From NCBI RefSeq assembly GCF_018905915.1, contig NZ_CP064782.1, positions 2,232,001 through 2,296,000 on the forward strand: 64,000 nt of DNA, given 5' to 3'. Below the pieces are notes generated by a model. That model had not been told where the DNA came from, did not search any database, and saw nothing but the letters and a program-made list of their open reading frames with translations. Each line of letters opens with the position of its first letter. Position 1 is the stretch's first letter. Position numbers and translations under genes: made by a program. Below, piece after piece: positions 26,865 through 35,544 of this stretch. This stretch comes from Azospira inquinata (GTDB lineage Bacteria; Pseudomonadota; Gammaproteobacteria; Burkholderiales; Rhodocyclaceae).

Positions 26865-26964
26865 CGGAACAACGGTGGGCGCCCGTCCCGGTGGATTTAC
26901 GCCGGGATTGAAGGGGGCAAATACCCGGGGCGCCTACCCCCAATTGCATCATCTCCTCCTCTTT

Positions 26965-26997
26965 GGGGACGGTCGCAAGACTGTCCCCATTTTTTTC
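26965..26997 (+). terminator. Intrinsic terminator after the alcohol dehydrogenase
   Basis: GGGGACGGTC pairs with GACTGTCCCC (one G-T wobble) around a GCAA tetraloop, followed by A and seven T. It lies 100 bases past the stop of the dehydrogenase gene. Confidence 0.85.
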
Positions 26998-27050
26998 GGT
27001 GATGTTTCCCCGGTGCTTTGGGGGGCAATTCCTCCCTGTGGTGAACAAAA

Positions 27051-27078
27051 ATAAGGGCATCCCGTGGGATGCCCTTAT
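27051..27078 (-). terminator. Intrinsic terminator after the PaaK-like gene
   Basis: A perfect palindrome, ATAAGGGCATCCC-GT-GGGATGCCCTTAT. On the minus strand it is followed by TTTTTG, so it serves the PaaK-like gene that ends at 27135. The rest of the 26865-27134 gap shows no gene. Confidence 0.85.
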
Positions 27079-27134
27079 GGTTTGGCTTCAGGCTAAAAAA
27101 GGCCTGGGGGAGGCATAGGGGCGCTTGCGGGGGC

Positions 27135-28487
27135 CTAGCTCCACACCCCGGTGCGCCGGTCTTCCACCCGTTTGGCCTTGTGGGTGGCCCGGGGCAGGGT
27201 TTCCGGGGCCAGGATGGAGACTTCTCCCATAATCCCGGTGACCGCCTTCAGGCTGGTCTTGAAGCGGGCCGCTAGGTCGGCGTCGCTGCCCTGGTAGAGG
27301 TGGCTTTTTTCCACTTCCACGGTGAGCCGGTCCAGGTGATTCACCCGTTCCAGGATGAGCCGGTATTCCCCGGTGTAGAGGGCGTGGTCCTTGCGCACAA
27401 TGGCTTCCACATCGCTGGGGAACACATTCACCCCCTTGATGATGAGCATGTCGTCCAGGCGCCCGTGTACCCCCAGCATGCGCATGGAGGTCCGGCCGCA
27501 GCGGCAGGGCTCCTTGGTGAAGGAGACAATGTCGTTGGTGCGGAAGCGGATCATGGGCCGAGCGGACTTTTTCAGGGTGGTGAGCACCAGTTCTCCCCGT
27601 TCCCCGTCCGCCACCGGTTCCCCGGTCTTGGGGTCCAGCACCTCCACCAGAATGTGGTCTTCCGCCCAGTGGAGGCCGTCCTTTTCCTCGCACATCCCGG
27701 CGCAGGAACCGAAAATGTCGGAAAGGCCGTAGTAGTCATAAACATCGGCGCCCCACAGGGCTTCGATGCGGCTGCGGGTTTCCGGAATGGAGCCGCCGGG
27801 TTCGCCGCAGACAATGACCTTATTTACCGCCAGATCTTTCTGGATATCCAGGCCCTGCTTGATGGCGGTTTCCCCCAGATACCAGGCGTAGGACGGGGTG
27901 GTCCAGATGGTGGTGGCCTGGAACTGTTGCAGGATGGCCAGGAGTTTTTCCGAGGGCAGGGTGCCTGCGTGGACGGTCAGGGCGCCCAGCTTCTGGGCCC
28001 CCAGGACGCAGGGACCGCCGACGAAGAGGGAAAAGTTCAGGGAGTGGCAGTAGCGGTCCGTGGGGCGCAGGCCGCTGGACCAGAACTGGCGAGCTTCATA
28101 ATCGATCCAGTCGTCAAAGTCCTGGGCCGTGAAGGGGGAGGCGGTGGGCACTCCGGTGGAGCCGCTGGAAGCGGAGATATAGACGATGTCCCGTTCCGGC
28201 ACAGCGACCAAATCGCCAAAGGGCGGCACGGCAATCTGCCGGTCCCGCACCAGCTTTTTGTCGATAAAGGGGAAGCGGCGCAGGTCATCCAGGCTTTTGA
28301 CCTGATCCGGATGGACCCCGGCGGCGTCCCAGGTGCGGTGGTAGTAGGGGGAGCCCAGGTAAGCGTGGCGCAGGTGGCTCTTGAGCAGATCCAGTTTGAG
28401 TCGATCCCAATCGGCCCGGCTTTGGGTCTCCAGCTTCTGATCCCAGTAGGCGGGATCGGGGGCGGTGGATTGGAGGGCGATAGCCAT
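27135..28487 (-). CDS. Phenylacetate-CoA ligase-like adenylate-forming enzyme
   Basis: 450 residues. The AMP-binding P-loop-like motif SASSGSTGVPT is at about 97-107, followed by YDYYGLSDIFGSCAG (pattern Y..YG.SE), GERGELVLTTL and the hinge GRLDDMLIIKGVNVFPSDVE (split here as GRLDDML and KGVNVFPS), all typical of the PaaK branch. Such enzymes activate aryl or other carboxylic acids to CoA thioesters. The ATG at 28487 has AGGAAA upstream. No phenylacetate oxygenase genes are nearby; the ald-adh neighbours hint at a role in alcohol or aldehyde catabolism, so the true substrate is open. Confidence 0.85.
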   Translation of the reverse strand: MAIALQSTAPDPAYWDQKLETQSRADWDRLKLDLLKSHLRHAYLGSPYYHRTWDAAGVHPDQVKSLDDLRRFPFIDKKLVRDRQIAVPPFGDLVAVPERDIVYISASSGSTGVPTASPFTAQDFDDWIDYEARQFWSSGLRPTDRYCHSLNFSLFVGGPCVLGAQKLGALTVHAGTLPSEKLLAILQQFQATTIWTTPSYAWYLGETAIKQGLDIQKDLAVNKVIVCGEPGGSIPETRSRIEALWGADVYDYYGLSDIFGSCAGMCEEKDGLHWAEDHILVEVLDPKTGEPVADGERGELVLTTLKKSARPMIRFRTNDIVSFTKEPCRCGRTSMRMLGVHGRLDDMLIIKGVNVFPSDVEAIVRKDHALYTGEYRLILERVNHLDRLTVEVEKSHLYQGSDADLAARFKTSLKAVTGIMGEVSILAPETLPRATHKAKRVEDRRTGVWS

Positions 28488-28752
28488 GATGGTGTTTCCT
28501 GTGGGTGTCGCGAGTGCGGCGATGGGTATAACTGTAAAGTATCGATATTCCTCTTGTGAGAATGAATGGCTATAAACATGGTGCGGAAAGGAATAAGGAC
28601 CCGGATGGCATGCACTGCCCATTTGCGCCCCTTTTGCTCCGGCAGGCCCGAGGCCGGGGACCGGGCGCGTTATACTGTGCCCCTTTTCTCAACAACCCTT
28701 ACCGGCACCGGTCCCTGACCCCTGCCCTGGCTTCCTACCCCTGGAGATTTTC

Positions 28753-30228
28753 ATGGCTGCTGCCGCCGATACCATCAACATGGCCGTTTTCTGCGACTTC
28801 GAGAACGTCGCCCTGGGGGTGCGGGACGCCCAGTACGAGCGTTTCGACATTAAGCCGGTGCTGGAGCGCCTGCTGGTCAAGGGCAATATCGTGGTGAAAA
28901 AGGCCTACTGCGACTGGGAGCGCTATAAAGGCTTCAAGGCGGGGATGCACGAAGCCAATTTCGAACTCATCGAAATTCCCCACGTGCGCCAGTCCGGCAA
29001 AAACTCCGCCGATATCCGGCTGGTGGTAGATGCCCTGGACCTTTGCTACACCAAAGCCCACGTGGATGCCTTCGTGATCATTTCCGGAGACTCGGATTTC
29101 TCCCCCCTGGTTTCCAAGCTGCGGGAAAACGCCAAACGGGTGATTGGGGTGGGGGTGAAACAATCCACCTCCGACCTGCTCATCGCCAACTGCGACGAAT
29201 TCATTTTCTACGACGATCTGGTGCGCCAGCGGGAAGCCAAGCATGCCCGCAAGGAAGCCCAGGCCCCCCGGGAGCCCCGCAAGGTGGAAGGGGAGGGCAA
29301 GGAAGAAGGCAAGCGCCGGGACGACCTGGAAACCCGGCGCAACAAGGGGGTGGAGCTGGCGGCCACTACCTTCGAGGATCTCATGGCGGAGCGGGACGAC
29401 AGCGACCGCATCTGGGCCTCCGTGCTTAAGGAGGCCATCAAGCGCCGCAGCCCGGGCTTCAACGAGTCCTACTACGGCTTCCGGGCCTTCGGCAATCTGC
29501 TGGAAGAAGCCCAAAACCGGGGCCTGCTCACTTTTGGCCGGGACGAAAAATCCGGGGCCTATGTGATGCGCCACCAGGGGGCGCCCCTGGTGAAGGCCGA
29601 TAGCCAGCTCCGTCCGGCCCACCCGGTCCACGAGGTGACGGAAGTGGAATTGGCCAGTGCGCCGGAAGAAGCGCCGGTGTCGGTGGCCGCCCCGGAAAGC
29701 ACCCCTGAGCCTCAGGTCACCCAGGCGCCCGTTAGCGCTCCCGTGGCCAAGGAAGGGGGCCGGGAGGGGGCTCGCAGCACTTCCCGGCGCCGTCGCCGCA
29801 ATACCCGTTCCCCGGACGTGAAGGGAGCCTACGTGCCCGGCCAGGAAGAGGACATTAGCCCGGCGGAGGCCGCTGCGCCGGGGTCGAGCTCGGAGGAAGT
29901 CTCTGCCCCCGCCGAAGCCCCTCGGGCCGCAGCTCCCACCCCGGTGGTAGAAGAGGCTGCCTCCGCTCCGGCTCCGGCTAAGTCCCGAAACTCAAGAAGC
30001 GCGGGTTCCAAGACGGGGAAAACCGGGAAGAAAACCTCCGGCACCCAAAATTCCCGGCGCCGGAAAAGTGACGCTCCCGTCGTCAGCGAAGGGGCCGCCA
30101 CGCCCAGTCCTGCCCCGGTAAGCGCTGCGCCTGCCAGTGCCGCCCCGGAAGGGAGCGGGGAAGCCGCCCCTGCCGGGAAAAAGCCCCGGGCCCGCCGTCC
30201 CCGCAAGGCCAAGGCCGCCACGGAATAA
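28753..30228 (+). CDS. NYN-domain ribonuclease-like protein with OST-HTH/LOTUS domain
   Basis: 491 residues. The N-terminal NYN (LabA/DUF88) domain (about 8-155) shows the PIN-like acidic residues in AVFCDFENV, KNSADIRLVVDAL and IISGDSDFSPLV. After a charged linker, an OST-HTH/LOTUS-type domain spans about 215-285 (WASVLKEAIKRRSPGFNE, GFRAFGNLLEEAQNRGLL). The last 200 residues are Ala/Pro/Glu/Lys/Arg-rich with basic patches (STSRRRRRNTRS, SRRRKS), likely disordered and nucleic-acid binding. NYN domains are RNases and LOTUS domains bind RNA, so an RNA-processing role is inferred. Lone gene between divergent and convergent neighbours. Confidence 0.88.
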   Translation: MAAAADTINMAVFCDFENVALGVRDAQYERFDIKPVLERLLVKGNIVVKKAYCDWERYKGFKAGMHEANFELIEIPHVRQSGKNSADIRLVVDALDLCYTKAHVDAFVIISGDSDFSPLVSKLRENAKRVIGVGVKQSTSDLLIANCDEFIFYDDLVRQREAKHARKEAQAPREPRKVEGEGKEEGKRRDDLETRRNKGVELAATTFEDLMAERDDSDRIWASVLKEAIKRRSPGFNESYYGFRAFGNLLEEAQNRGLLTFGRDEKSGAYVMRHQGAPLVKADSQLRPAHPVHEVTEVELASAPEEAPVSVAAPESTPEPQVTQAPVSAPVAKEGGREGARSTSRRRRRNTRSPDVKGAYVPGQEEDISPAEAAAPGSSSEEVSAPAEAPRAAAPTPVVEEAASAPAPAKSRNSRSAGSKTGKTGKKTSGTQNSRRRKSDAPVVSEGAATPSPAPVSAAPASAAPEGSGEAAPAGKKPRARRPRKAKAATE

Positions 30229-30243
30229 GCTCGGATCAGCTCC

Positions 30244-30272
30244 CAAGCCCCCGGCTAGTCCGGGGGCTTGTT
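30244..30272 (+). terminator. Probable terminator after the NYN gene
   Basis: CAAGCCCCCGG pairs perfectly with CCGGGGGCTTG over a five-base loop, followed by TTGTCTT, a weak T-tract, 16 bases after the stop codon. Confidence 0.7.
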
Positions 30273-30396
30273 GTCTTATCTGGGCAGAGAGCGGGGATCG
30301 GGGCGGTGGAATGGCGTTACGCCTGGCTCCCTGACCCGTTTGGGCGGCAGCCTACCGTCCCCGCCGTCTGCCAGAGAGCGCCTCTGCCCATGCCCA

Positions 30397-30427
30397 ATAA
30401 AAAAGGGAGACCGGTTTCGGTCTCCCT
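30397..30427 (-). terminator. Intrinsic terminator after panD
   Basis: On the minus strand AGGGAGACCGAAACCGGTCTCCCTTTTTT forms a nine-base stem with a T-run, 22 bases past the panD stop. Confidence 0.9.
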
Positions 30428-30448
30428 GTGGCTGACGCCCGTAAATAC

Positions 30449-30832
30449 TTAGGCGGCGGCTTGGGTCGGCACCTGGTGGCCCTTACGCACCACCCGGTTT
30501 TGGGAATCCACGTAAATCAGGGTGGGTTCCAGCTTGGCCAGTTCCACTTCGTTAAAAATCCCGAAGGTGGCGATGATGAGAATGTCTCCAGGAGCGGCCT
30601 TGCGGGCGGCGGATCCGTTCACGGAAATGACGCCCGATCCCCGTTCCGCCTTGATGGCGTAGGTGGTGAAGCGTTCGCCGTTATTCACGTTCCAGATGTC
30701 GATCTGCTCGTATTCGCGGATATTCGCGGCGTCCAGCAAATCCTCGTCGATGGCACAGGAGCCTTCGTAGTTAAGTTCCGAGTGGGTCGTGGTCACCCGG
30801 TGGATTTTGGACTTGAGCATGGTTCTTTGCAT
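30449..30832 (-). CDS. panD: Aspartate 1-decarboxylase precursor PanD
   Basis: 127 residues. [10 protein letters not shown] near the N-terminus and the self-cleavage site YEGSCAID are present; cleavage between Gly24 and Ser25 makes the pyruvoyl group. Downstream are [22 protein letters not shown] and LIIATF. The enzyme makes beta-alanine from aspartate for pantothenate synthesis and joins with the panC product upstream on the same strand, which ends 79 bases before panD begins. Confidence 0.97.
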   Translation of the reverse strand: MQRTMLKSKIHRVTTTHSELNYEGSCAIDEDLLDAANIREYEQIDIWNVNNGERFTTYAIKAERGSGVISVNGSAARKAAPGDILIIATFGIFNEVELAKLEPTLIYVDSQNRVVRKGHQVPTQAAA

Positions 30833-30911
30833 GGCTAACCCCTATGCAAGAAGTGTTGGGGGAAGGCATTGTAGCGGCTCAGGGTCGCCTGTCAACGCCC
30901 AGGGGTGAGAA

Positions 30912-31736
30912 TCAAATCTCAATGTTATCAATGAGTCGAGTCTTGCCGAGACGGGAAGCGGCCAAAACCACAAGGGCTGGGTCATCGCTGCCGGGAGGCT
31001 GGAGGTCGGCTTGGCGCCGCACGGAAACATAGTCAGTTTTCCAGCCATGGCTGTCAAGAGCGGCGGCCGTGGCAGCTTCCAGGCGGGGGAAATCCCGTTC
31101 TCCCCGGCGTACCGCATCCGCCAGCTGGCTCAGTTCCTGATGCAGACGGGGAGCTTCCGCTCGCTCTGCCGCCGTCAGGTAGCCGTTCCGGGAGGAGAGG
31201 GCCAGACCGTCCGGGGCCCGGACGATTTCCCCGCCGATGATGCGGATGGGCAGGGCGAACTGGCGGGCCATGTTGCGCAGGATCATGAGCTGCTGATAAT
31301 CCTTTTTGCCGAACAGGGCGGCCTGGGGCTGGACGATGTTGAAGAGCTTGAGCACCACGGTGGCGGCACCGACAAAGTGGCCGGGCCGGGTTTCCCCTTC
31401 CAGCCAGTGCTGGATTTCCGGCACTTCCACCCGATAGGTCTGGGGTTCCGGATAGAGGTCTTCCACCCCGGGGGCGAAGAGAAAATCCACCCCGGCGGCT
31501 TCCAGCTTGGCCTGATCCGCTTCCAGGGTGCGGGGATAGGCGGCGAAGTCTTCTTTGGGCCCGAACTGGAGGGGATTGACAAAAACGCTGGCGATCACGG
31601 TCTGGCCGTGCTGACGCGCCTGTTGCATGAGGGAAATATGACCGTCGTGGAGGTTGCCCATGGTGGGTACCAGGACGATTCCCTGCCGGTCCCCCAGGGC
31701 GGCCCGCAGGGCGGAGACGGCGGAAAGCACTTGCAT
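30912..31736 (-). CDS. panC: Pantothenate synthetase PanC
   Basis: 274 residues. [13 protein letters not shown] is the ATP-binding motif of the family, and FGKKDYQQL and [16 protein letters not shown] are the other signature blocks. The enzyme ligates pantoate and beta-alanine. The ATG at 31736 (MQVLSAV) has AGGAGA upstream; an in-frame codon at 31799 gives an unrelated N-terminal tail. An intrinsic terminator lies between panB and panC, so panC may have its own promoter or be partly attenuated. Confidence 0.96.
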   Translation of the reverse strand: MQVLSAVSALRAALGDRQGIVLVPTMGNLHDGHISLMQQARQHGQTVIASVFVNPLQFGPKEDFAAYPRTLEADQAKLEAAGVDFLFAPGVEDLYPEPQTYRVEVPEIQHWLEGETRPGHFVGAATVVLKLFNIVQPQAALFGKKDYQQLMILRNMARQFALPIRIIGGEIVRAPDGLALSSRNGYLTAAERAEAPRLHQELSQLADAVRRGERDFPRLEAATAAALDSHGWKTDYVSVRRQADLQPPGSDDPALVVLAASRLGKTRLIDNIEI

Positions 31737-31797
31737 CGGTTTGTTCTCCTGAAAAGGGCGGGCCGGACCTAGCGGCGCCGTCTTATGGGTGCTGCAC

Positions 31798-31823
31798 AAA
31801 AAACCGCCGGTACGGGACCGGCG
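31798..31823 (-). terminator. Intrinsic terminator between panB and panC
   Basis: On the minus strand CGCCGGT-CCCGT-ACCGGCG is followed by GTTTTTTG. It lies 28 bases past the panB stop and 62 bases before the panC ATG, so it should separate or attenuate the two otherwise co-directional genes. Confidence 0.82.
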
Positions 31824-31850
31824 ATGGAATGGTGCTGGGCGGGATGGGCC

Positions 31851-32663
31851 TCAATAACAGTGTTCCGGCGCCGGGAAGCTGCCGTCCTTCACCGCCTGCA
31901 CATAGGCGGCCACGGCAGCGCCGATGGAGGGCTGGCCCGCCATGAAATTGCGGACGAAGCGGGCTTTTTTGCCCGGGGCCACGTCCAGCATGTCCTGGAG
32001 TACCAGCACCTGGCCAGCGCAGGCCGGGGAAGCGCCGATGCCGATGGTGGGAATGGTCAGGGTAGCGCTGATACGCTCCGCCAGGGGTGCGGGAATGGCT
32101 TCCAGCACCAGGAGGCTGGCCCCGGCGGCGGCAATGGCCTGGGCGTCATCCAGCACCCGGGCGGCGGCGGCCTCATCCCGGCCCTGGACCCGGTAGCCCC
32201 CCAACTGGTGTACCGATTGGGGGGTAAGGCCGATGTGACCGCAGACCGGAACGCCCCGGGCGGTGAGAAATTGCACCGTGGGGGCCATTTCCCGGCCCCC
32301 TTCCAGCTTCACCATCTGGGCGCCGGCGGCCATCAGGGGCACGGCGTTGCGCAGGGCTTGGGCCGGGGATTCCTGGTAGCTGCCGAAGGACATGTCGGTA
32401 ACGATGAGGGGGCGCTGGCTGCCCCGGGCCACGGCGGCGGTGTGATAGGCCATGTGTTCCGTGGTCACGGGCAGGGTGGAATCGTGGCCCTGGACCACCA
32501 TGCCCAGGGAATCACCGATCAACAGGGAATCCACTCCGGCGGCGTCGCAGCAGCGGGCAAAGCTGGCGTCGTAGCAGGTGAGCATGGCGATTTTTTCGCC
32601 GCTGGCCTTCATTTTGGCCAGGTCGGCGAGGGTCAGACGACGGGTCTGGGTCTGGGCGGACAT
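31851..32663 (-). CDS. panB: 3-methyl-2-oxobutanoate hydroxymethyltransferase PanB
   Basis: 270 residues. The signature blocks MLTCYDASFA, DSLLIGDSLGMVVQGHDSTLPVT (pattern DS.LVGDSLGM...G...T), TDMSFGSY, MVKLEGG, VCGHIGLTPQS and GIGASPACAGQVLV are present; the Asp and Glu in them coordinate Mg2+. The enzyme adds a hydroxymethyl group from methylene-tetrahydrofolate to ketoisovalerate, the first pantothenate step. Four bases separate its start from the stop of the kinase gene upstream, so the two are coupled. Confidence 0.97.
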   Translation of the reverse strand: MSAQTQTRRLTLADLAKMKASGEKIAMLTCYDASFARCCDAAGVDSLLIGDSLGMVVQGHDSTLPVTTEHMAYHTAAVARGSQRPLIVTDMSFGSYQESPAQALRNAVPLMAAGAQMVKLEGGREMAPTVQFLTARGVPVCGHIGLTPQSVHQLGGYRVQGRDEAAAARVLDDAQAIAAAGASLLVLEAIPAPLAERISATLTIPTIGIGASPACAGQVLVLQDMLDVAPGKKARFVRNFMAGQPSIGAAVAAYVQAVKDGSFPAPEHCY

Positions 32664-32667
32664 GGAT

Positions 32668-33324
32668 TCATACTCCCCGATTGAAATACTCCCGATGGCT
32701 GCGCAGGGTCGCCAGCCGTTCCAGCAACAGGGAAAAGTCGTCGTCCCGTTCCACGAAATTCAGGTGGTCCGAGTTCACGACCATTACCGGGGCCGCATTG
32801 TAGTCGTAAAAGAAGCGGCTGTAGCTTTGGGATAGGCGGGCCAGATAATCGTCTCCGATTTTTCTTTCCCGTTCCAGGCCTCGGCGGCGCACCCGGGCCA
32901 CCAGTTGTTCCGGGCTGGCCTGGAGATAAATGACCAGATCCGGAGCCGGAATATGGGGCGCCTGGGCCTGGTAAATCTGCCGGTAGAGGGCGTACTCGTC
33001 GTCCTCCAGATTGAGCCGGGCGAAGAGGGCGTCCTTGTCGAACAGGTAGTCCGCCACCACGGTCTTGGCAAAAAAATCCGGCTGGCACAGGTCCCGGAGC
33101 TGATCCAGGCGCTGGAAAAGAAAGCACAGCTGGGTGGCCAGGGCGTAGCGGGGCCGATCCTGGTAAAAACGTTCCAGGAAGGGATTGAGTTCCGGCTGTT
33201 CCAGCACCAGTTCCCCCTCCAGATGGGCCGCCAGGCGGCGGGCCAGGGAGGTTTTGCCCACCCCGATGGGGCCTTCCACCACAATATGGCGGGCCCGCTC
33301 CAGCAGGCCCGGGGCCTGGCTCAT
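32668..33324 (-). CDS. Deoxynucleoside kinase family protein
   Basis: 218 residues. P-loop EGPIGVGKTS at about 17-26, then FYQDRPRYALATQLCFLFQR, recognisable as the family pattern, the DRS-equivalent ADYLFDKD, and the lid VRRRGLERERKI. This is the deoxyadenosine/deoxyguanosine/deoxycytidine kinase family, often next to folK and panB in betaproteobacteria. Substrate choice cannot be read from the sequence. It is directly upstream of panB on the same strand, while folK, its usual other neighbour, is displaced by two genes. Confidence 0.9.
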   Translation of the reverse strand: MSQAPGLLERARHIVVEGPIGVGKTSLARRLAAHLEGELVLEQPELNPFLERFYQDRPRYALATQLCFLFQRLDQLRDLCQPDFFAKTVVADYLFDKDALFARLNLEDDEYALYRQIYQAQAPHIPAPDLVIYLQASPEQLVARVRRRGLERERKIGDDYLARLSQSYSRFFYDYNAAPVMVVNSDHLNFVERDDDFSLLLERLATLRSHREYFNRGV

Positions 33325-33363
33325 GGCCGGGCCTCAGGGACCTGACGGGGGAAGCGGTAAAGC

Positions 33364-34491
33364 TTAGTCATGGCTCATGCAGAGAATATCTGGACTGGCC
33401 GCACCGGCCTGGGCCATTCGTTCCAGGCAGTCCAGCACCCCGTGACTGGAGGTTTCCATCTCTTCCAGCAGAGTCACGCCGCCGACAAAATCCCCGGTCT
33501 TGAGCTTTTCCAGGGCAGCCTTGCCGGTCTGGTGCACCTGTTGATGAGGGCCTTCCATGGCGGCATAGCCATCCAGTTGGGAGAAGCAGTCCCGCCCTTC
33601 CCCCTGGTAATACCATTTGCCCAGGCGGCAGGTGGTATGGCTGGAGAAGTCTTCCGCCGATTTGCCACTGGCCCCCATGAAGGCCTTGTACACCTCGAAT
33701 TTGAAGACCAGGTGGTCCATCTTGGCTAGCTCGGTGAAGCTGCGCAGGGCGGAGACCGCCAGGGCCTGCTCAATGCGCTTGGAGAGGCCGATGATGTTGT
33801 CCAGGCTTTCCGTGGCCTTGGCTCCGTCGCTGCCGAAGGATTCCGCTTGCTCTGCCAGGGTGGCGATGGTGGTGTGGGCCGCGTGGGTGTCCTGCTGGAT
33901 GGCATCCACCAGGATGGAAATGTCGTGGGTGGCCTTGGTGGTGCGCTCCGCCAGCTTGCGTACCTCGTCCGCCACCACGGCGAAGCCCCGGCCCGCTTCC
34001 CCTGCCCGGGCGGCTTCAATGGCCGCATTCAGGGCCAGCAGATTGGTCTGATCTGCCACTTCCTTAATCAGGTTGAGGATGCCGCCGATTTTTTCCGCAT
34101 TGACGTTGAGGCCGTTCATCTGGGTCATGGCGGAACGGGAATGGTCCGCCAGATTGACCAGATCGGCGCTGATGCGGTGCATCAGGTCCTGGCTGCCTTC
34201 CGTGATGTGGCCAGCGCTTACCGCCTCGGATTTTTCTTCCCGCAGGGTGGTGGCCATGAGGGCGATGGTGTCCTGGGAATGGAGCAGGCTGTCCCCGAAA
34301 CGGGCCATGTTTTCCAGAAGGTGGGCACTTTGGGCGGCCTGGAGCTCACTGCGGTTGCAACGCTCCGTCAGGGCCTGCTGCTCCGATTCCAGGGCGTTTA
34401 AGCGCTGGCGCAGCTGATCTGCCTCCGCCTGCAAAGCGGCGTTCTGGTTTTCCAGTTGTTGTTCCCGGGCGCTGGTTCCAAAAATTCCCAA
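33364..34491 (-). CDS. Soluble methyl-accepting chemotaxis protein with C-terminal CZB domain
   Basis: 375 residues with no membrane segment and no HAMP. An N-terminal coiled coil (about 8-60, Gln/Glu/Leu-rich) leads into the receptor signalling domain with the conserved hairpin tip [24 protein letters not shown] (family pattern, about 146-170). The C-terminal CZB zinc-binding domain (about 255-370) contains [21 protein letters not shown] and HQQVH, giving the Cys/His ligands. CZB domains sense zinc and, through the zinc thiolate, hypochlorite in characterised receptors. Start is a TTG at 34491 with AGGAGG at ideal spacing. It interrupts the usual folK-kinase neighbourhood. Confidence 0.9.
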   Translation of the reverse strand: MGIFGTSAREQQLENQNAALQAEADQLRQRLNALESEQQALTERCNRSELQAAQSAHLLENMARFGDSLLHSQDTIALMATTLREEKSEAVSAGHITEGSQDLMHRISADLVNLADHSRSAMTQMNGLNVNAEKIGGILNLIKEVADQTNLLALNAAIEAARAGEAGRGFAVVADEVRKLAERTTKATHDISILVDAIQQDTHAAHTTIATLAEQAESFGSDGAKATESLDNIIGLSKRIEQALAVSALRSFTELAKMDHLVFKFEVYKAFMGASGKSAEDFSSHTTCRLGKWYYQGEGRDCFSQLDGYAAMEGPHQQVHQTGKAALEKLKTGDFVGGVTLLEEMETSSHGVLDCLERMAQAGAASPDILCMSHD

Positions 34492-34593
34492 AATAACCTC
34501 CTGTTTTTGTACAACGTTTTATATGCTGAAAGACATAGGCATCCCGAAGCCATCTTACCTGATGGTGGGGGACAGGGGGAGCTCAGGCACCGT

Positions 34594-34947
34594 TTAGGTG
34601 CGGAAAATGAAAAAGACTGCGCCAAAAATGCACAGGGCGGCCCACAGGTAGTCCAGCTTCACCGGCTGGCCCATGTAGAGCACGGCAAAGGGCAGAAATA
34701 CGGTGAGGGTGATGGCTTCCTGGAGAATTTTCAGCTGGGGCAGGGTGAGGTGGGTGTGGCCGATGCGGTTGGCGGGCACCTGGAGCAGGTATTCAAAAAG
34801 GGCGATGGCCCAGGAGGCCAGGGCGGCGATCCACCAGGGCCGGTCCGCCAGGTTGCGCAGGTGGGCGTACCAGGCGAAGGTCATGAAAATATTGGAGGCC
34901 GTGAGGAGCAGCACGGTCTGCCAGAGGACGGGTAGGCGTTCCCACAT
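34594..34947 (-). CDS. DMT-superfamily small membrane protein (DUF486 type)
   Basis: 117 residues with four membrane helices (about 8-26, 37-55, 72-90, 98-115). It resembles the DUF486 group of small drug/metabolite-transporter-like proteins, including ASNIFMTFAWYAHLR near the start and LDYLWAALCIFGAVFFIFR at the end. Transport substrate unknown. Its start lies 5 bases after the folK stop, so it is probably co-transcribed with folK. Confidence 0.82.
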   Translation of the reverse strand: MWERLPVLWQTVLLLTASNIFMTFAWYAHLRNLADRPWWIAALASWAIALFEYLLQVPANRIGHTHLTLPQLKILQEAITLTVFLPFAVLYMGQPVKLDYLWAALCIFGAVFFIFRT

Positions 34948-34952
34948 AGCGG

Positions 34953-35465
34953 TCAGGGCGCTGGCGTCGCCAGGCGATCAATGCGTTGATTGGCAACTGC
35001 GGGCAGCCAAGCGGCCAGGCGGCCCCGGCCCGGTAGGGCCAGATCGGGGGCGATTTCCCCCAGGGGCACCAGGACGAAGGCCCGCAGATGGAGGCGGGGA
35101 TGGGGCAGGATCAGGTCCGGGGTATGGACCACCGCCTGGTCATAGAGCAACAGGTCCAGATCCAGGGTACGGGGGGCATTGGGGTAGGACCGCACCCGGC
35201 CGAAACGGGCTTCCACCTCCAGGAGGGTGGCCAGAAGCCGGTGGGGGTCCAGGTCCGTGGCCAGTTCCGCCACGCCGTTGATGAAATCCGGCTGGTTGCG
35301 TACGCCCACGGGGGCGGTGCGGTAAAAGGAAGAGCGGCGTACCAGGGCGCTGTCCGGGAGTTCGTCCAGGGCGGCCACGGCCGCCTGCAACTGGGCTACC
35401 GGATCATTCAGGTTGGCCCCCAGGGCCACATAGGCCCGGTGGGCGTAAGGGGAGGAAGAGGTCAC
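34953..35465 (-). CDS. folK: 2-amino-4-hydroxy-6-hydroxymethyldihydropteridine pyrophosphokinase FolK
   Basis: 170 residues. YVALGANLNDP at the N-terminus, SSFYRTAPVGVRNQPDFINGV (substrate loop; seen as S..YRT.P.G...QPDF.N), and RTLDLDLLLYD with Mg2+-binding aspartates are the HPPK hallmarks; HPRLHLRAFVLVPL follows. The enzyme feeds folate synthesis. The start is uncertain: no ATG is available and the GTG at 35465 is the best in-frame codon, without a clear ribosome site. It follows pcnB by 79 bases, a standard proteobacterial pairing. Confidence 0.93.
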   Translation of the reverse strand: MTSSSPYAHRAYVALGANLNDPVAQLQAAVAALDELPDSALVRRSSFYRTAPVGVRNQPDFINGVAELATDLDPHRLLATLLEVEARFGRVRSYPNAPRTLDLDLLLYDQAVVHTPDLILPHPRLHLRAFVLVPLGEIAPDLALPGRGRLAAWLPAVANQRIDRLATPAP

Positions 35466-35544
35466 GACGGCAGAAACGTGTAAGGGAGAAAAGGCGGAGA
35501 AACGGGAGAGGTAAAGCGGCGGCGGCCGGATGGCCGCCGTCAGA

